DNA of 64,000 nucleotides, taken from the NCBI GenBank assembly GCA_947179395.2, contig OX359289.1, forward strand, positions 69,990,229 through 70,054,228, given 5' to 3'. Each line of letters begins with the position of its first letter. Position 1 is the stretch's first letter. Positions 23,441 through 35,010 of this stretch are shown here, piece by piece. The notes under the pieces are model-generated. The model saw nothing but the letters and a program-made list of their open reading frames with translations, did no database searches and had not been told where the DNA came from. The translations under genes were made by a program, and so were the position numbers. This DNA comes from Pulicaria dysenterica (lineage: Eukaryota > Streptophyta > Magnoliopsida > Asterales > Asteraceae).

Positions 23441-24526
23441 GAGTCTTGTTTATTAGGCAAGATGACTAATTCACCCTTTACCGGTGTGGGTGAAAAGGCA
23501 AAATGCTTGTTGGAAATAGTGCATACGGATGTATGCGGTCCATTCAAGCATGTTACAAGGAACAACTCTAGATACTTCGTTACGTTTACTGATGATTTCA
23601 GTAGGTATGGATATGTCTACTTAATTAGGCATAAGTCTGAGACTTTTGAGGTCTTTAAGACATTCCAAAACGAAGTCCAGAATCAATTGGGCAAGACTAT
23701 CAAAGTACTTCGCTCCGATAGGGGAGGCGAATACTTGAGCTCGGAGTTTCGTGATCATCTTGTTAGTTGTGGGATTATTTCTCAACTAACTCCTCCTAGG
23801 ACACCACAATTGAATAGTGTCGCCGAGAGAAGGAATCGGACATTGTTGGATATGGTCCGATCGATGATGAGTCGCACGGAAGTACCCATTAGTTTTTGGG
23901 GGTACGCTCTCGACTCGGCGGCTAGGATCCTTAATCTCATACCGACTAAGAAATTCCAAAAGATACCTTATGAGATGTGGCATGGAGTTGCTCCAAAGGT
24001 CACATATCTCAAAGTTTGGGGATGTCCTGCCTTCGTTAGACGAGAGGTAGAGGACAAACTTGAACCTAGATCCGAGAGGTGTTACTTCATTAGGTATCCA
24101 ACCGGAGCCATAGGATATTTGTTCTACAAACCTTCCAAAAACAAAGTGTTTTTCGCGAGAATGTCTGTATTCCTCGAAAGGGAACTCATATCCATGCAAT
24201 CCGGTGGAAAGAGGATTGATCTTGAAGAAATCCAAGAACCTAATGGAGAAGAGACTAGTGTCGGCACTAGCAATCAACCCGAAGTGGTTGAAACCGAGCA
24301 AGAGGATGCGTCGGTACCTGACAACGCTCCATTGATCCCTCGTAGGACCGGTAGACTACATCATGAGCTAGAGAGATATGGGTTTCTCATATCTGAGGGC
24401 AATGACTTATTGGTGGATCATGATGAACCGACCAACTACCGGGAGGCCGTAGCAGGCAGTGAGTCTGCTAGGTGGAAGGAAGCAATGGAGAGTGAGATGC
24501 AATCCATGTCAGATAACCAAGTATGA
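23441..24526 (+). pseudogene. Integrase part of the element A polyprotein
   Basis: In frame with the gag piece. It carries the integrase core: HTDVCGPF and TDDFSRYGYVYL around the first catalytic aspartates, SDRGGEYLSSEF, then the PRTPQLNSVAERRNR block with the catalytic glutamate. The copia C-terminal segment follows (FWGYALDSAARILNLIPT, WGCPAFVRRE). The piece ends at TGA 24524-24526 and the same frame continues ELVYPTPGCKIVGCKWVF; relatives have WELV, so TGG to TGA is likely. Integrase inserts element cDNA into the nucleus genome; this copy cannot make the fused product. Confidence 0.9.
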
Positions 24527-26006
24527 GAATTAGTTTATCCTACACCCGGGTGTAAGATAGTGGGGTGTAAATGGGTCTTCAAGAAGAAGACCGGCATGGA
24601 TGGATCTGTAGATACCTTCAAAGCCCGACTGGTGGCTAAAGGTTTCACGCAAACTCATGGGATTGACTATGAGGAAACCTTTTCACCAGTGGCCATGTTG
24701 AAGTCTATCCGAATACTCACGGCCATATCTGCGTTTTATGATTACGAGATATGGCAAATGGATGTAAAAACCGCCTTCCTTAACGGGAAGCTAAGTGAAG
24801 AGGTGTTTATGACACAACCCGAGGGTTTTGTCCATCCTGAGTATCCTGATAGAGTCTACAGGTTAAAAAAAGTCTATTTATGGACTTAAACAAGCATCTC
24901 GTAGCTGGAACCTGTGCTTTGATGAGAAAATCAAAGAATTTGAATTTTCGAAAAGCAAGGATGAGCCATGCGTATATGTCTGGGCTAGTGGGAGCGCTGT
25001 AGTATTCCTTGTCCTATACGTAGACGATATTCTACTTATTGGAAACGAAGTCCCAACCTTGAAAGAGGTTAAGACTTTTCTTGGGAGTTGTTTCTCCATG
25101 AAGGACTTGGGAGAAGCGGCATATATATTGGGCATAAGGATCTATAGAGATAGATCTAAAAGGCTAATAGGGCTTAGCCAAAGTGCATACGTCGACAAGG
25201 TCTTGAAACGATTCAAGATGGAGGACTCTAAGAGGGGTAACACCCCCATGCTGCATGGAGTGACTTTGAGCAAGACTCAATGTCCTAGTTCCAAAGAGGA
25301 ACTTGACGTAATGAAGAGGGTCCTGTATTCTTCGGCAGTGGGATCAATCATGTACGCCATGCTATGCACTCGTTCTGATGTATCGTGTGCTTTGAGCATG
25401 ACGAGTAGATATCAGGCTAATCCCGGGCAAGCCCATTGGACTGCGGTAAAGAACATTCTCAAGTATCTTTGGAGGACAAAGGAGATGTTCTTAGTCTATG
25501 GTGGTAAGGAAGAGCTTAGAGTACATGGTTACTCTGACGCTAGCTTCCAAACTGATAAGGACGACTGCCGATCTCAATCAGGGTTCGTGTTCCTTCTCAA
25601 TGGTGGTGCTATAAGCTGGAGGAGCTCCAAGCAAGACACCGTAGCTGATTCAACTACCAAGTTGGAATACATTGCGGCAATTGAAGCAGCTAAAGAGGCG
25701 GTATGGATGAGGAAGTTCATCCAATACCTTGGAGTGGTTCCTAGCATATCCGACCCTATTGAGATTTTTTGTGACAATGAGGGTGCGGTTGCTCTAGCTA
25801 AGGAACCAAGGGCTCACAAACGGACGAGGCACATTCCTCGCAAATACCACTTCATCAGAGATGTTATTGAAAGTGGTGACATTGCCATTAGCAGAGTAGC
25901 ATCGGAGGGCAATTTGGCTGATCCGTTCAAAAAATCGTTGTCACAAGCTGTACATGATTCTTACACTAGAGAGATAGGTGTTAGATTCGCTAGTGACTTG
26001 GTTTGA
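24527..26006 (+). pseudogene. Reverse transcriptase and RNase H part of element A (frameshifted)
   Basis: RT starts with CKWVFKKKTGMDGSVDTFKA and KARLVAKGFTQ, then WQMDVKTAFLNG. Near 24864-24872 an expanded A run (TTAAAAAAAG) shifts the frame, so one frame ends at 24889; the other carries YGLKQASRSWN and the catalytic YVDDILLIGN near 25020. RNase H is at about 25500-25930 (GYSDASFQTDKDD, SSTKLEY-like TTKLEYIAAIEAAKEA, CDNEGAVALAKEP, HKRTRHI). It ends with the natural TGA at 26006. Two nonsense codons upstream plus this frameshift make the polyprotein dead, in line with the older LTR divergence. Confidence 0.9.
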
Positions 26007-26899
26007 GTGTAATATTTGGTTTATGTTTGACTTGTACTTGTATTTTGGGAACATTAAGCAGTATTGTATTTCATATTATATTGATTATTAAATGTGATTT
26101 AATGATACGCCGAGGGCGAATATTTTATGAATCCTTACTGTGTTCCATCTTAGCATGTTTAATACTTCCCAGAATGCCTTTTACATTCTAAATGTCCACA
26201 GTCGGTCATTCTTCATGGGGTAGAAGTTTGAGATAAGACTGAGGGAAGTGGTTGGTCGCTATCTAATAATGAATTAGATAAAAAGAGACGCAACACTTCG
26301 CCTGTGCTTGCAATGGTCAAGTGACTGGACGACCCGCACCTGAACTTACTTCATGGTTTATGTCACGAGTAAGTCATATCATTTTGTCCTAAGACTGGAG
26401 ATACATGTGTTCCAAAGCATGGATCTGTTTTGCCTTGATTGCTTTCAAACGCAGTTCGTAACTTGCTGTTATAAAAGGAGCTTTTAGGTAAAGTATGGTG
26501 TATGTAGCGGAGCAATGTAGTCAAAGGGATTCGTTCCTCTAGCTTTAGAGAGATATCCATGGGCCCCTCGATGATTGAGCACAGACGTAAAATGCATGGT
26601 CATGCTTAAGTTGCAATGATATTTGATCGATTGCAACTAGATTTTGGGTCACCATCAATCGAGATTGAGAAACATAATCGTGAACGATCTAGAGATTGAC
26701 ATTTAACCATGTATCGTGTCCACACGGATATCGCGAACGAAGGGAAAAATGATCACTTATCTATAGGACCATTTCGTAACTGATTCTGGATTTGGTTTTT
26801 GACAAAAACCCATACTGACTTGGGGGCAGAGATGCCTTACTAGAGGCCGCTCTTTGTCTGTGGTTTATGGGTACGGTATGTCATGTGCAAGTGGGAGTT
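26007..26899 (+). other. 3' untranslated region and polypurine tract of element A
   Basis: No supported ORF. The tract CAAGTGGGAGTT (about 26888-26899) immediately precedes the 3' LTR and would prime plus-strand DNA synthesis. Confidence 0.7.
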
Positions 26900-27659
26900 T
26901 GTTGGAGTATGCCCGCTGACACACGTACGCCATATAGATCACTACCGATGATGTATGGGCCTATTGGGTCACACACCGGGGATCAATCTCGACAGCCTAA
27001 AATATGGAGGGACCAATGGTGTCAAAATGGAAAAATTGTGATGCAGGCCGCGTTAGCGGCGCTAATCTTTTAGAGTTAGCGGCGCTACACCCTAAAAGTT
27101 AGCGGCGCTAATATCTATCAGATTGCATGCAATGATTGTGTTTTCCACCTCCCTTAATTGCCCTATGCATGGGCTTCTTTTTCTGATTGCTTGGCCGGCC
27201 AGGGGAGATCAAAAGGCATCTTTTGCTCTTTAAAAGAGCCCCTTTTGCCTTTGCTTCCAATCTTTTCCCACATTCACATTTACACTTAGATTTTATAACT
27301 CTTAGAGTGTCTTGTGAGTGCTACAACCAAGAGATCCGAAATTCCAGAAGTTGTTGGCTGTTCTTGAAGGATTTCAAGGCTTTGAAGATCCTTCAAGCTT
27401 GCTAGTACAAGGAGGTGGTGTAAACCCGGGGTGGACTTCAATAGAGGAAGCCTACTTTGGTCTTTAAGTCTTTATCTCTTCATCCACGTGTTTTTGGAGC
27501 TAAGGAGAATGGTATAATCTCTTTTCTTTCTCTTTTTCATGTTGCATAAGTTAGCTATAGAGTTTGGTCCATGACTTGGGGTTTTATGCTTTAAATACTT
27601 GTACTTTATGCTTTGCATGTTGTTCTTGTTGCTTCCGCTGTGTTCATAGAACCCCAACA
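26900..27659 (+). repeat. 3' LTR of element A
   Basis: 760 bp, TGTTGGAGTATG to ACCCCAACA. The palindrome triplet is at 27053-27065 (exact), 27076-27088 (TTAGCGGCGCTAC) and 27099-27111 (exact), again at exactly 23-bp pitch. Confidence 0.9.
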
Positions 27660-29154
27660 TCCCCCCCCCCCCTACCCCTTTTTCTTTTTCTCCCATTTAT
27701 TCTCGTCTCTCTGTTAATTATATATATTTTATAATAATATAATATATGTCGACTTATTTGGGTTGAATGTGGGGCTTTGTCAGTTAGAGTGTGTTGAAGG
27801 TAAGAGATAATGTAAATGGTGATATGGTAGTAGGTTGAGAAGGTTAGATGCTGATACTCTTAGGTTATAGAAATTTTTACACCGTATATACTAAAGCAGA
27901 GTTCAACTTTTTTGTAAAACATGTAAAAACGGAAAGCCTCTTTCAAAGATAAGGTATAATATGAGTTTAGTCATTTGAAGTATGTTCAATTTTGTTTTAT
28001 AATTTTCAAATTCAATTTTGTTTTATAATTTTCAAACTTTTACAAATAAGCAAACCATGTATATTTTACTATTTGCATGTAATTTCTATTTTAATGGCGC
28101 GCATAGAATTAGATGACATAACCATGTAACCAAACCAAGCTATAACTCATGGAGATATATAGTCTTTGTTCAACCCACATGTAAGCAAATTTCAATGCCT
28201 CTAGACATATTTTCTACAATCCTTTACTCCTTTTGTGGTTTCTTCTTAGAGCTTGTGCATAATGTTTTATCATCCCATCTTCGTCGTTAGTAACCCATCT
28301 TTCTTAACGGAATCTTGGACTGTTTGATCAATTGGTGAGGATACTTAAGATTAAGTGGTATACTCTCCACCCGCAGTGTAGCGGGGTTGATGTGGCTTGC
28401 ACGGGTTAGTTGCCAAGCACACTAGTACCATACCTTAATCGACCCTAATCGAATCGAAGCACATTAGCCCCCCACCTCGTAGCTCGCCACCTTGGGTAAA
28501 AATCCTGTTTCCTCTTTTTTTACCATTCATAAAACTACAAAAAAAGTTGGGTGAAATATAAAGAGGCAGAAATGTACTGTTTTATTAAACAAACGATATA
28601 AAAAGATGTAGATGAGTGTGGTAAGAAATCAATGGGGAAGAAATACAAGTTGTTGAGTTCTTATTATTGTTTAAAAAATACATCAATTAAATGTCAGTTT
28701 TGGTTTTACTTGTAATCCTTACGTGAAATAAAAATGTTACAAAAACTCGTTATTCTTTTGAATTTCAAGCTAGGTATTTAATTTTCTAACAATGTTAATT
28801 ATTTCAACCACAAAGCTTCAATGTTCTAGATTATGAACCCTGCCTATGAGGTACAACAATATAATTTAATCCCGTAAAAGTGGAATACGAAAAAAGTAAG
28901 ATAAAAAAGTCATACCTCTATCTAAAAGTAGAGATCGTGTTTGACCCGATAGACCACCGGTATAGAAAACTGAAAAGACAAAAAGTCGGGAAAACTACAT
29001 AGATAAATAAATAAATAAACTAGATAATTAAAACTAAAAAATAAAAATAAAAACAGAATTAAGTAAGATGAGATAAAGTAGGATAAAACAAAACAAATCA
29101 AATCAAATAGCATAAAAGTAAATATACGTATACACATAATCATATATAAGTAAA
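27660..29154. other. Intergenic DNA
   Basis: It begins with a 12-C run (27661-27672) directly after the A LTR. The rest is AT-rich with no gene or complete repeat recognised. Near 28370-28490 there is a GC-richer patch of unknown origin. Confidence 0.5.
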
Positions 29155-29186
29155 CTAGTTTAATACCCCGTGTATAAACACGGGGA
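29155..29186 (-). mobile_element. Helitron-like 3' terminus (minus strand)
   Basis: On the minus strand the hairpin CCCCGTGTTTATACACGGGG (eight paired bases each side) is followed by TATTAAA, then CTAG and a T. A GC-rich hairpin shortly before CTRR, inserted before T, is the classic Helitron 3' end. The body would extend toward higher coordinates; no 5' end was found, so its extent is unknown. Confidence 0.5.
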
Positions 29187-29653
29187 TTGTTAAAGTGAAT
29201 TTTAAACATTTATGGTGTTAAATCTTAAATGTATAATTAATCCATATATCGATAACAACTCAAGAAACATTCATGAAATCAGAATATGATCAAGAAAGAA
29301 AATTGACTTACAGATTTGCATCAATCGTTGTTAGCTTTTAGGAAATAAACAAAGTTGATTAGTGGGTAAAGATTCCAAAAATAATTTGAAATAGAGGATT
29401 TTGATTGGTAAAAATATTCTAAAAATAATTTAACGATCACATAGTGTATTTCTAAAAATAATTTAAAATCATTGTGGAATAGGGGATTTCATGAATGTCT
29501 TTTAATATATAACGGGTTGGTTTAAAAAATTGATAAAAACTAAACATTAGGGAAAGAAATAAGACTTTTACAAAATGGGACAAACAATGTTAAAACCCAA
29601 ACAAACGGTTGAAGCATCAACGTAATGGATGGAAAACATGATATTATGATACG
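29187..29653. other. AT-rich DNA left of element D
   Basis: No gene seen. It may be Helitron body. It ends with the AAACG (29654-29658) target duplication of D. Confidence 0.5.
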
Positions 29654-29658
29654 AAACG

Positions 29659-30462
29659 TGTCAGGATCGGATATAGATTATACCAAATAACAAGAACTAA
29701 CTTTTGAATAACAAATCAAAGTTGAATAAAAGTTAATCTTTAACTATGATCACAATCAACTAAGAAGTTGCGGAATCACACTTAATTGATTAAAGAAGGT
29801 TTTGAACACAAAGCAATTCAATCAAACAGTAGTTTTATTGATCAACCAGAATGATTACAATAGCAAACTTCACCCCCAATCTAACTTATTATGTTAGACG
29901 AAGAACACAGATTGTTCGTAGGTTTCAATGAGAAACTTAGATGCTTAGCACTATTCTGAAAGCAAATTACAACTTGAAGAATGAATGCAAAAACTTAATC
30001 AACGAGTACGTACAAATTATAAATTCTAATCTAGCATTTATACTCCTTGATCTTCCTTGATTTGCTGACAGTTAGGTAATCTTCTATCTTCTGAGATAAT
30101 CTTGATGATCTTCCAAGTATTTAGAGATATCTTCAAAGATAGGGTTTCTCCATATTTAGCTCAACCGAAACTGTTTATTGAATGCAACAGTTCTTGGTTC
30201 TTCTAACAGTCTTCGGCTTCAAGGTCTTCAAACAGTTGTAGTAGTTTGTACTAACAGTTCTGAACTCTATATAACAGCTTTGAAATTCACAGCAACTGTT
30301 GGTTACAACTGTCTTCACAATTTTTCACTAACAGTTCTAAACTGTTTCTTCAACACTTCTTCTAACAGTTTTGAACTGTCTTCCCAATACACATTAACAG
30401 TCTTAACAGTTTTTGATTTATGCATGTATAACAGTTTCAATGACTTAGCCAATTTCCCAACA
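29659..30462 (-). repeat. 3' LTR of element D
   Basis: The + strand reads TGTCAGGATCGG to TTTCCCAACA. Between 30169 and 30436 I count 10 exact AACAGTT/AACTGTT 7-mers plus about five one-off variants. Confidence 0.95.
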
Positions 30463-30622
30463 ATCTCCCCCTAACTTAAAGTATTGAACAATACAATTAA
30501 GTTGTTTGTTTTAAGGGTTCAATCATAGACAAATTTAACATAAGTAAAGAACATATTTATCATTGAATGCAAAATCAAGCTGTTATAATCAAAAATTGAG
30601 AGAAAACTTACATAGACTTGAC
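30463..30622 (-). other. Polypurine tract and short 3' UTR of element D
   Basis: The minus strand reads AAGTTAGGGGGAGAT directly before the 3' LTR. The third ORF stops at 30623. Confidence 0.8.
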
Positions 30623-32937
30623 TCATGCCAGTCTTTCTTTTAATCTCTTGAACAAATCATCTTTTATTCTATCTGATCCATAGAATTTTGCCTTTAGCAT
30701 ATACTGAAGCTTGACTTTATTGTACTCTATGAACTCCAAAGCAAACCATTGTTGTTTAGTGTTAGCCATCACCATATGGTACACTCCAGCTTTAGCATAC
30801 ACTCTTACTGACTTGATAGGAAAAGCTTCATCAGCAATCAAAACTTGCATAATCTCCTTTAGACGACATATGCTTGTTAGATGCCTCATCAAAACTTTTA
30901 TCACAATCTCCTCAGTATTAGCAAAATGATTAACCCCATGTATATACATTTCTTCAAGATCTCTCCTTGTACAATTATTCACTAATTGAAAGAAATTAGA
31001 GTAACTTTCAATCAACCCTTCTCTAACCACAGTTACTCCTGTCTTTCCAGTGTCCTCTCTTAATACCTCAAATCTCCATTCTGTGATATGGGATTTTTGA
31101 CCCAACTGTTCTTTTTCCAACTTTTCAATCCCTGTTTCAAGCTCAGATCTCAGTCGGTCTTGGAGAATTGTTTGAACCATTTGAGCCTTTTCCTTTTCAA
31201 CTTGTGGCTTGGGAGGAGGTAAAACAGTTTTCTTCTTTACAATTCTTTTTCTTTTCACTCCCTTATCAGCTTTCTTGGCTCTCTCTTCCTCATCAATCTC
31301 TTTTGTGAACTCATCGGCTAGCTTCTTTGCTATTTCAAAATCAGTCTGTTCTTGTTGTTGAAGATCAGCAGCCAACCTCTGAGCACATTCAAAATCCCTT
31401 TCTTCTTGTTGTTCTTTTGATAATTTTAGCTTTGGTAGTTCAACAAAAATCTCCTTTCCTTTTCCTTGTACCTCTTGCACTGGCTTTTCAACAACTTTTT
31501 CTACAATATGAATTCCTTTGAATCCAGGCTTTGGCTTAATAGGTTTTAACTTTACACATTTGCCCTTAAGCCATCCATCATCAATCTTTTGTCTCATTTG
31601 GAATTCATTGTAGTTCAGCATCTGAGCACCCACTTTAACCAAATATTCTTGTTTCACCTTGGGCCATGACTTGTAAACCTCAGTTGTTGGATAATCACCA
31701 GACAAAATTATAGTATTAATCAGCACTCTATCCATCGCTGATAGTTTCTCTTCAACTGTTGATTCACTGGGTGCAACTGTTAGTTCATCCACTGCAGCTG
31801 TTTGTTCTGGTTCTTCAGCAACTGTTGGCAATGAACTCTCCCCCTCTTTGATTGGAATAGTTGAAGGGGGTCTTGCAGCAGCTGTCAACTGTTGTAGAAC
31901 TTGATCATGCAGCTTTAGCACCTCATTGGCATGCTTCAAACTGTTGGTCAAAACCTTGATTTGCTGGTCTTGTTGAAGAATCCTTTTGTTTTGTAAGGCA
32001 ATCTTCTTTTTGAGTTGTACATATGCAGCAAAGAAAGGTGCAAAGTTGGAATCCGTCATTGCTTGGTGTTGCATTCTAGCCTCAATGTCAGCCAGTGTTG
32101 CCACTGTTAACATATCATTGACAGATAAAACTGGTGGTTCACTCAATTGAGATTCCACACCAGTACCCCTCTTTTCTTGGTACTGGGGATTTCCAGAAAC
32201 TGTTTGACCAGCCTCTGTTGCCGTGGCTGAAGTCTTAGTTATGTTAACACTGTCCTGTTCATCCCTTGCGGATGAAACTGTAGTGTCAGCCTCAAATACC
32301 ACATGATCACCCTCTAATGGAGTGATCACCTCCTCATTGTGCCTGGGAGACAGCACAAGGGGTTCCCTTTCGATATTCTGCACAGGTGAATGCACATGTG
32401 CAGGGTTAACAGTTTCAGTTTCATGAACTTTGGTGGAAGAAGCACCAACAGTTCTTTTCCTCTTCTTTCGAAATATTTTTAGTGCAGGGGCTTGTGTTGT
32501 AGCTCTTTCAAAGGAAGCAGAAGGGATTATTTGAGTATCGTGAGCTGTAGGTTCCATAGGTGGTGGTGTAGCAATAAGTTGGGCTTCATGCTCACCCTGG
32601 CAGCTCTGTTTCTTGAAAGAAACTCCACCATTGCAGAGAGTGGTGGAGTTATGGCACCTGAGAAATTCTTCCCATTAGCCATCAACTTGCTCAATTTGGA
32701 GGCCACATGAGCAGAGGGAATTAGGACCCTCTTGTGTGCTTTAAGATTTGGCATCAAAAAGTTTAACAAAACTTGCACAAATCGCGGGTACATCAAAAAG
32801 AGACCATATTTGGTTTCGAGATGCTTTACCATTCCATTAAAGATCATTTTTGAGAAATTAAAAGCTCTGTTGTTGGCTAAACAAATGAGTGCGAGAGCAA
32901 TGTTGCTCCCAAATTCATTCCAGCCACTTGGTGCCAA
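30623..32937 (-). pseudogene. Third ORF of element D (unknown function, broken by one frameshift)
   Basis: Two overlapping frames. The upstream piece (32937-32527) has the block NRAFNFSKMIFNGMV and FLMYPRFVQVLLN. The downstream piece (32557-30623) is a 644-residue ORF. A single frameshift near 32625 separates them; the frame of the long ORF reads back through a proline run into the upstream piece. The long part is acidic, then coiled-coil (about residues 175-215), then lysine-rich (EERAKKADKGVKRKRIVKKK near 410-430), then a folded-looking tail (RRDLEEMYIHGVNHF, GVYHMVMANTKQQWFALEF). I recall similar ORFs downstream of RNase H in composite copia elements, the position where Sireviruses have an env-like gene. 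No signal peptide or membrane segment is evident and the function is unknown. Confidence 0.7.
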
Positions 32938-35002
32938 TTACTCTTTTGCCTCTTGGAAGCTCAACCAACTTCCAAACTTGCTGAATTTGAAATTGCAAGA
33001 GCTCTTCTTGCATTGCTTCCACCCACGAAGTGTCTTTCAATGCCTCAATTGCTTTCTTTGGTTCTATTTGAGATAGAAAGCAGGCATTCACATCAAATTG
33101 GGAAAGATCCACACCACTGTTTTCATTTTGCAGCATCTTCCTTGTTCTGATAGGAGTGTTTGGATCACCAATTATTTGTGAGATTGGATGATTCTTGTGA
33201 ACTCTTGATGTAGGAATGTTTTCTTCAGTCAGTTCATTCCCTAGATTAGACAGATCAAACTCACAATCACTTGAATTTTCAGCAGTATCACACACTTGAT
33301 CAGCAACTGTTTGGGATGCAGAGTTAGTGTGTTGTTGAGGATCATGAGATTCCATGTTCTTTGAAGATTCAGCATCAATCAATGGATCAACAGTATTGGA
33401 GAACTCTTGTTGAAGCATAGGAATCACAACAAAGTCTTCAGTAACTTTGGTTGAACCAACAGTTGTTGGTTTTGAGCTAACAGTTTCAAAACTGTTTGGG
33501 CTGTTGGAAACTGTTTGTTGATTTTTACCAACAGTTATGGAGGTACCTGCAGCTGTTTCAGTAGAATACTCAAAAGAAAGAGATTTAGACAATGCATCAA
33601 TATCAAATAACCAATCAGGCTCATTGCCTGCAATATTGATCCTATTCTCATTGAAAGAGACATTCATACTCTCTTCTATGATTCTAGTGACATTGTTAAA
33701 AACTCTATAAGCTTTACTTTGAGTGGAGTATCCTACAAAGAAACCTTCTTCAGCCTTACTCTCAAACTTGCCTAATGGGGATTTGGTATTAAGGATAGTG
33801 CAAGGACAGCCAAATGGTTTGAAGAAGTTGATTAAAGGTTTTCTCTTGAGGAACAACTCATAAGGAGTTTTCCCTTTGGACTTGACTACTTGTACTCTAT
33901 TCTGAACATAGCAGGCAGTGTTCACTGCTTCTGCCCAGAATGTCATTGGAAGCCTAGAATCAGCTAACATGGATCTAGCAGCCTCTATCAAAGTCCTATT
34001 CCTTCTCTCAGCAACTCCATTTTGTTGGGGAGTCCTAGGGGCACTAAACTGTCTTTCAATACCTTTATTTTTACAAAAACTGTTTAGCTCATAGTTCTTA
34101 AATTCAGAACCATTGTCAGATCTAATGACTTTCACCTTCAAATCAGATTGATTTTCAATTTTAAGAATAAGTGACTTAACTAACTCAGCAGTTTCATCCT
34201 TAGTTCTAAGAAATTGAACCCATGTGAACCTGGTAAAATCATCAACTATGACTAAACAATAGGCTTTCTTCCCTATACTCACCACAGATGTAGGACCAAA
34301 AAGATCCATATGTAACAATTGTAAAGGTGCAGTAATGGAAGAAACTTCTTTGGTCTTATAAGAAGTTTTGTGTTGCTTGCCTTTGAGACAAGCTACACAA
34401 TGATCATCACATGAGAATTCTTTTTGGGGCAAACCTCTTACCAAACTGTTTTTAGCTAACAAGTTCATGGTTTTAAAATTCATGTGACACATCCTTCTAT
34501 GCCAAATGGCAGACTCATCATGAGATGCCTTTGAGAGTAAACAACTTAACACATTCTGTTTAGCAATCTTTTGTGTATCTAGACAGTATACATTATCTTT
34601 TCTAGGTGTTCTCAAAAGAACATCCTTCTCATTTAGTTTAAAATCTTTTGAAAGAATAATGCATTCTGAATCTGTAAACAAAACTTTGGTTCCATTGTCA
34701 CAGATAATGCATTCTGAATCTGTAAACAAAACTTTGTTTCCATTGTCACAGATTTGAGATACACTTAACAGATTGTACTTAAGTTGTTCAACAAAGAAAA
34801 CATCATTGAATGTAAGTGTACCTGCCTCAACAGCTCCTTTACCTGTGATTTTTCCTCCCTTAGCATTTCCTACAAATGCTACAAATCCACCATTGATGCT
34901 TCTGAAATCCTTCAAACAGAGTGGATTTCCAGTCATGTGCCTTGAGCATCCACTATCCACATGCCAGATAGATCCATGACTGGCCCTATGAATGCTCTGC
35001 AC
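32915..35002 (-). pseudogene. Protease-integrase of element D with truncated RT start
   Basis: A 695-residue ORF. Protease motif HVDSGCSRHMTG is near residues 14-25. GAG-pre-integrase zinc domain follows (IWHRRMCHMNFKTMN ... CVACLKGKQH, an HHCC arrangement). The integrase core has HMDLFGP, VDDFTRFTWVQFL, IRSDNGSEFKN and PRTPQQNGVAERRNR, then the copia C-terminal segment (FWAEAVNTACYVQNR, FGCPCTILNTKSPLGKFE). It ends with the first residues of RT (WKLVELPRGKRVIGTKW) and then jumps into third-ORF sequence, so about the whole RT-RNase H has been deleted. A 48-bp tandem duplication (34656-34751) repeats 16 residues in the protease region. Linkers around residues 480-600 are rich in TV and NS codons made of AACTGTT and its complement. 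Confidence 0.9.
34656..34751. repeat. 48-bp tandem duplication in the D protease region
   Basis: Units 34656-34703 and 34704-34751 are identical but for one base, and encode two copies of CDNGxKVLFTDSECII in frame. It lies C-terminal to the active-site DSG, so it may disturb the protease fold without breaking the frame. Confidence 0.95.
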
Positions 35003-35010
35003 AAATAAAA

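Larger units (their letters stand above)
3331..27659 (+). mobile_element. Ty1/copia element A, split by nested elements C and B
   Basis: Outer frame of the nest. It has a 5' LTR (3331-4089), a tRNA-iMet primer site (4091-4103), leader (4104-4999, resuming at 21205), gag-pol pseudogene (21971-26006), 3' UTR with a purine tract GTGGGAGTT just before the LTR, and a 3' LTR (26900-27659). LTRs are 759 and 760 bp and differ at roughly 30 positions by eye, so this is older than B, C and D. No clear 5-bp target duplication: CATTC is on the left, and TCCCC starting a 12-C run is on the right. The internal sequence apparently breaks at 4999 and continues at 21205, the space being filled by C and B. That both LTRs come from one insertion is inferred from family, orientation and PBS/PPT order. 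Confidence 0.75.

Noticed and set aside
23786..24301. 171-residue minus-strand ORF inside the A integrase
   Set aside because: Lies wholly opposite conserved integrase codons; a chance antisense frame.
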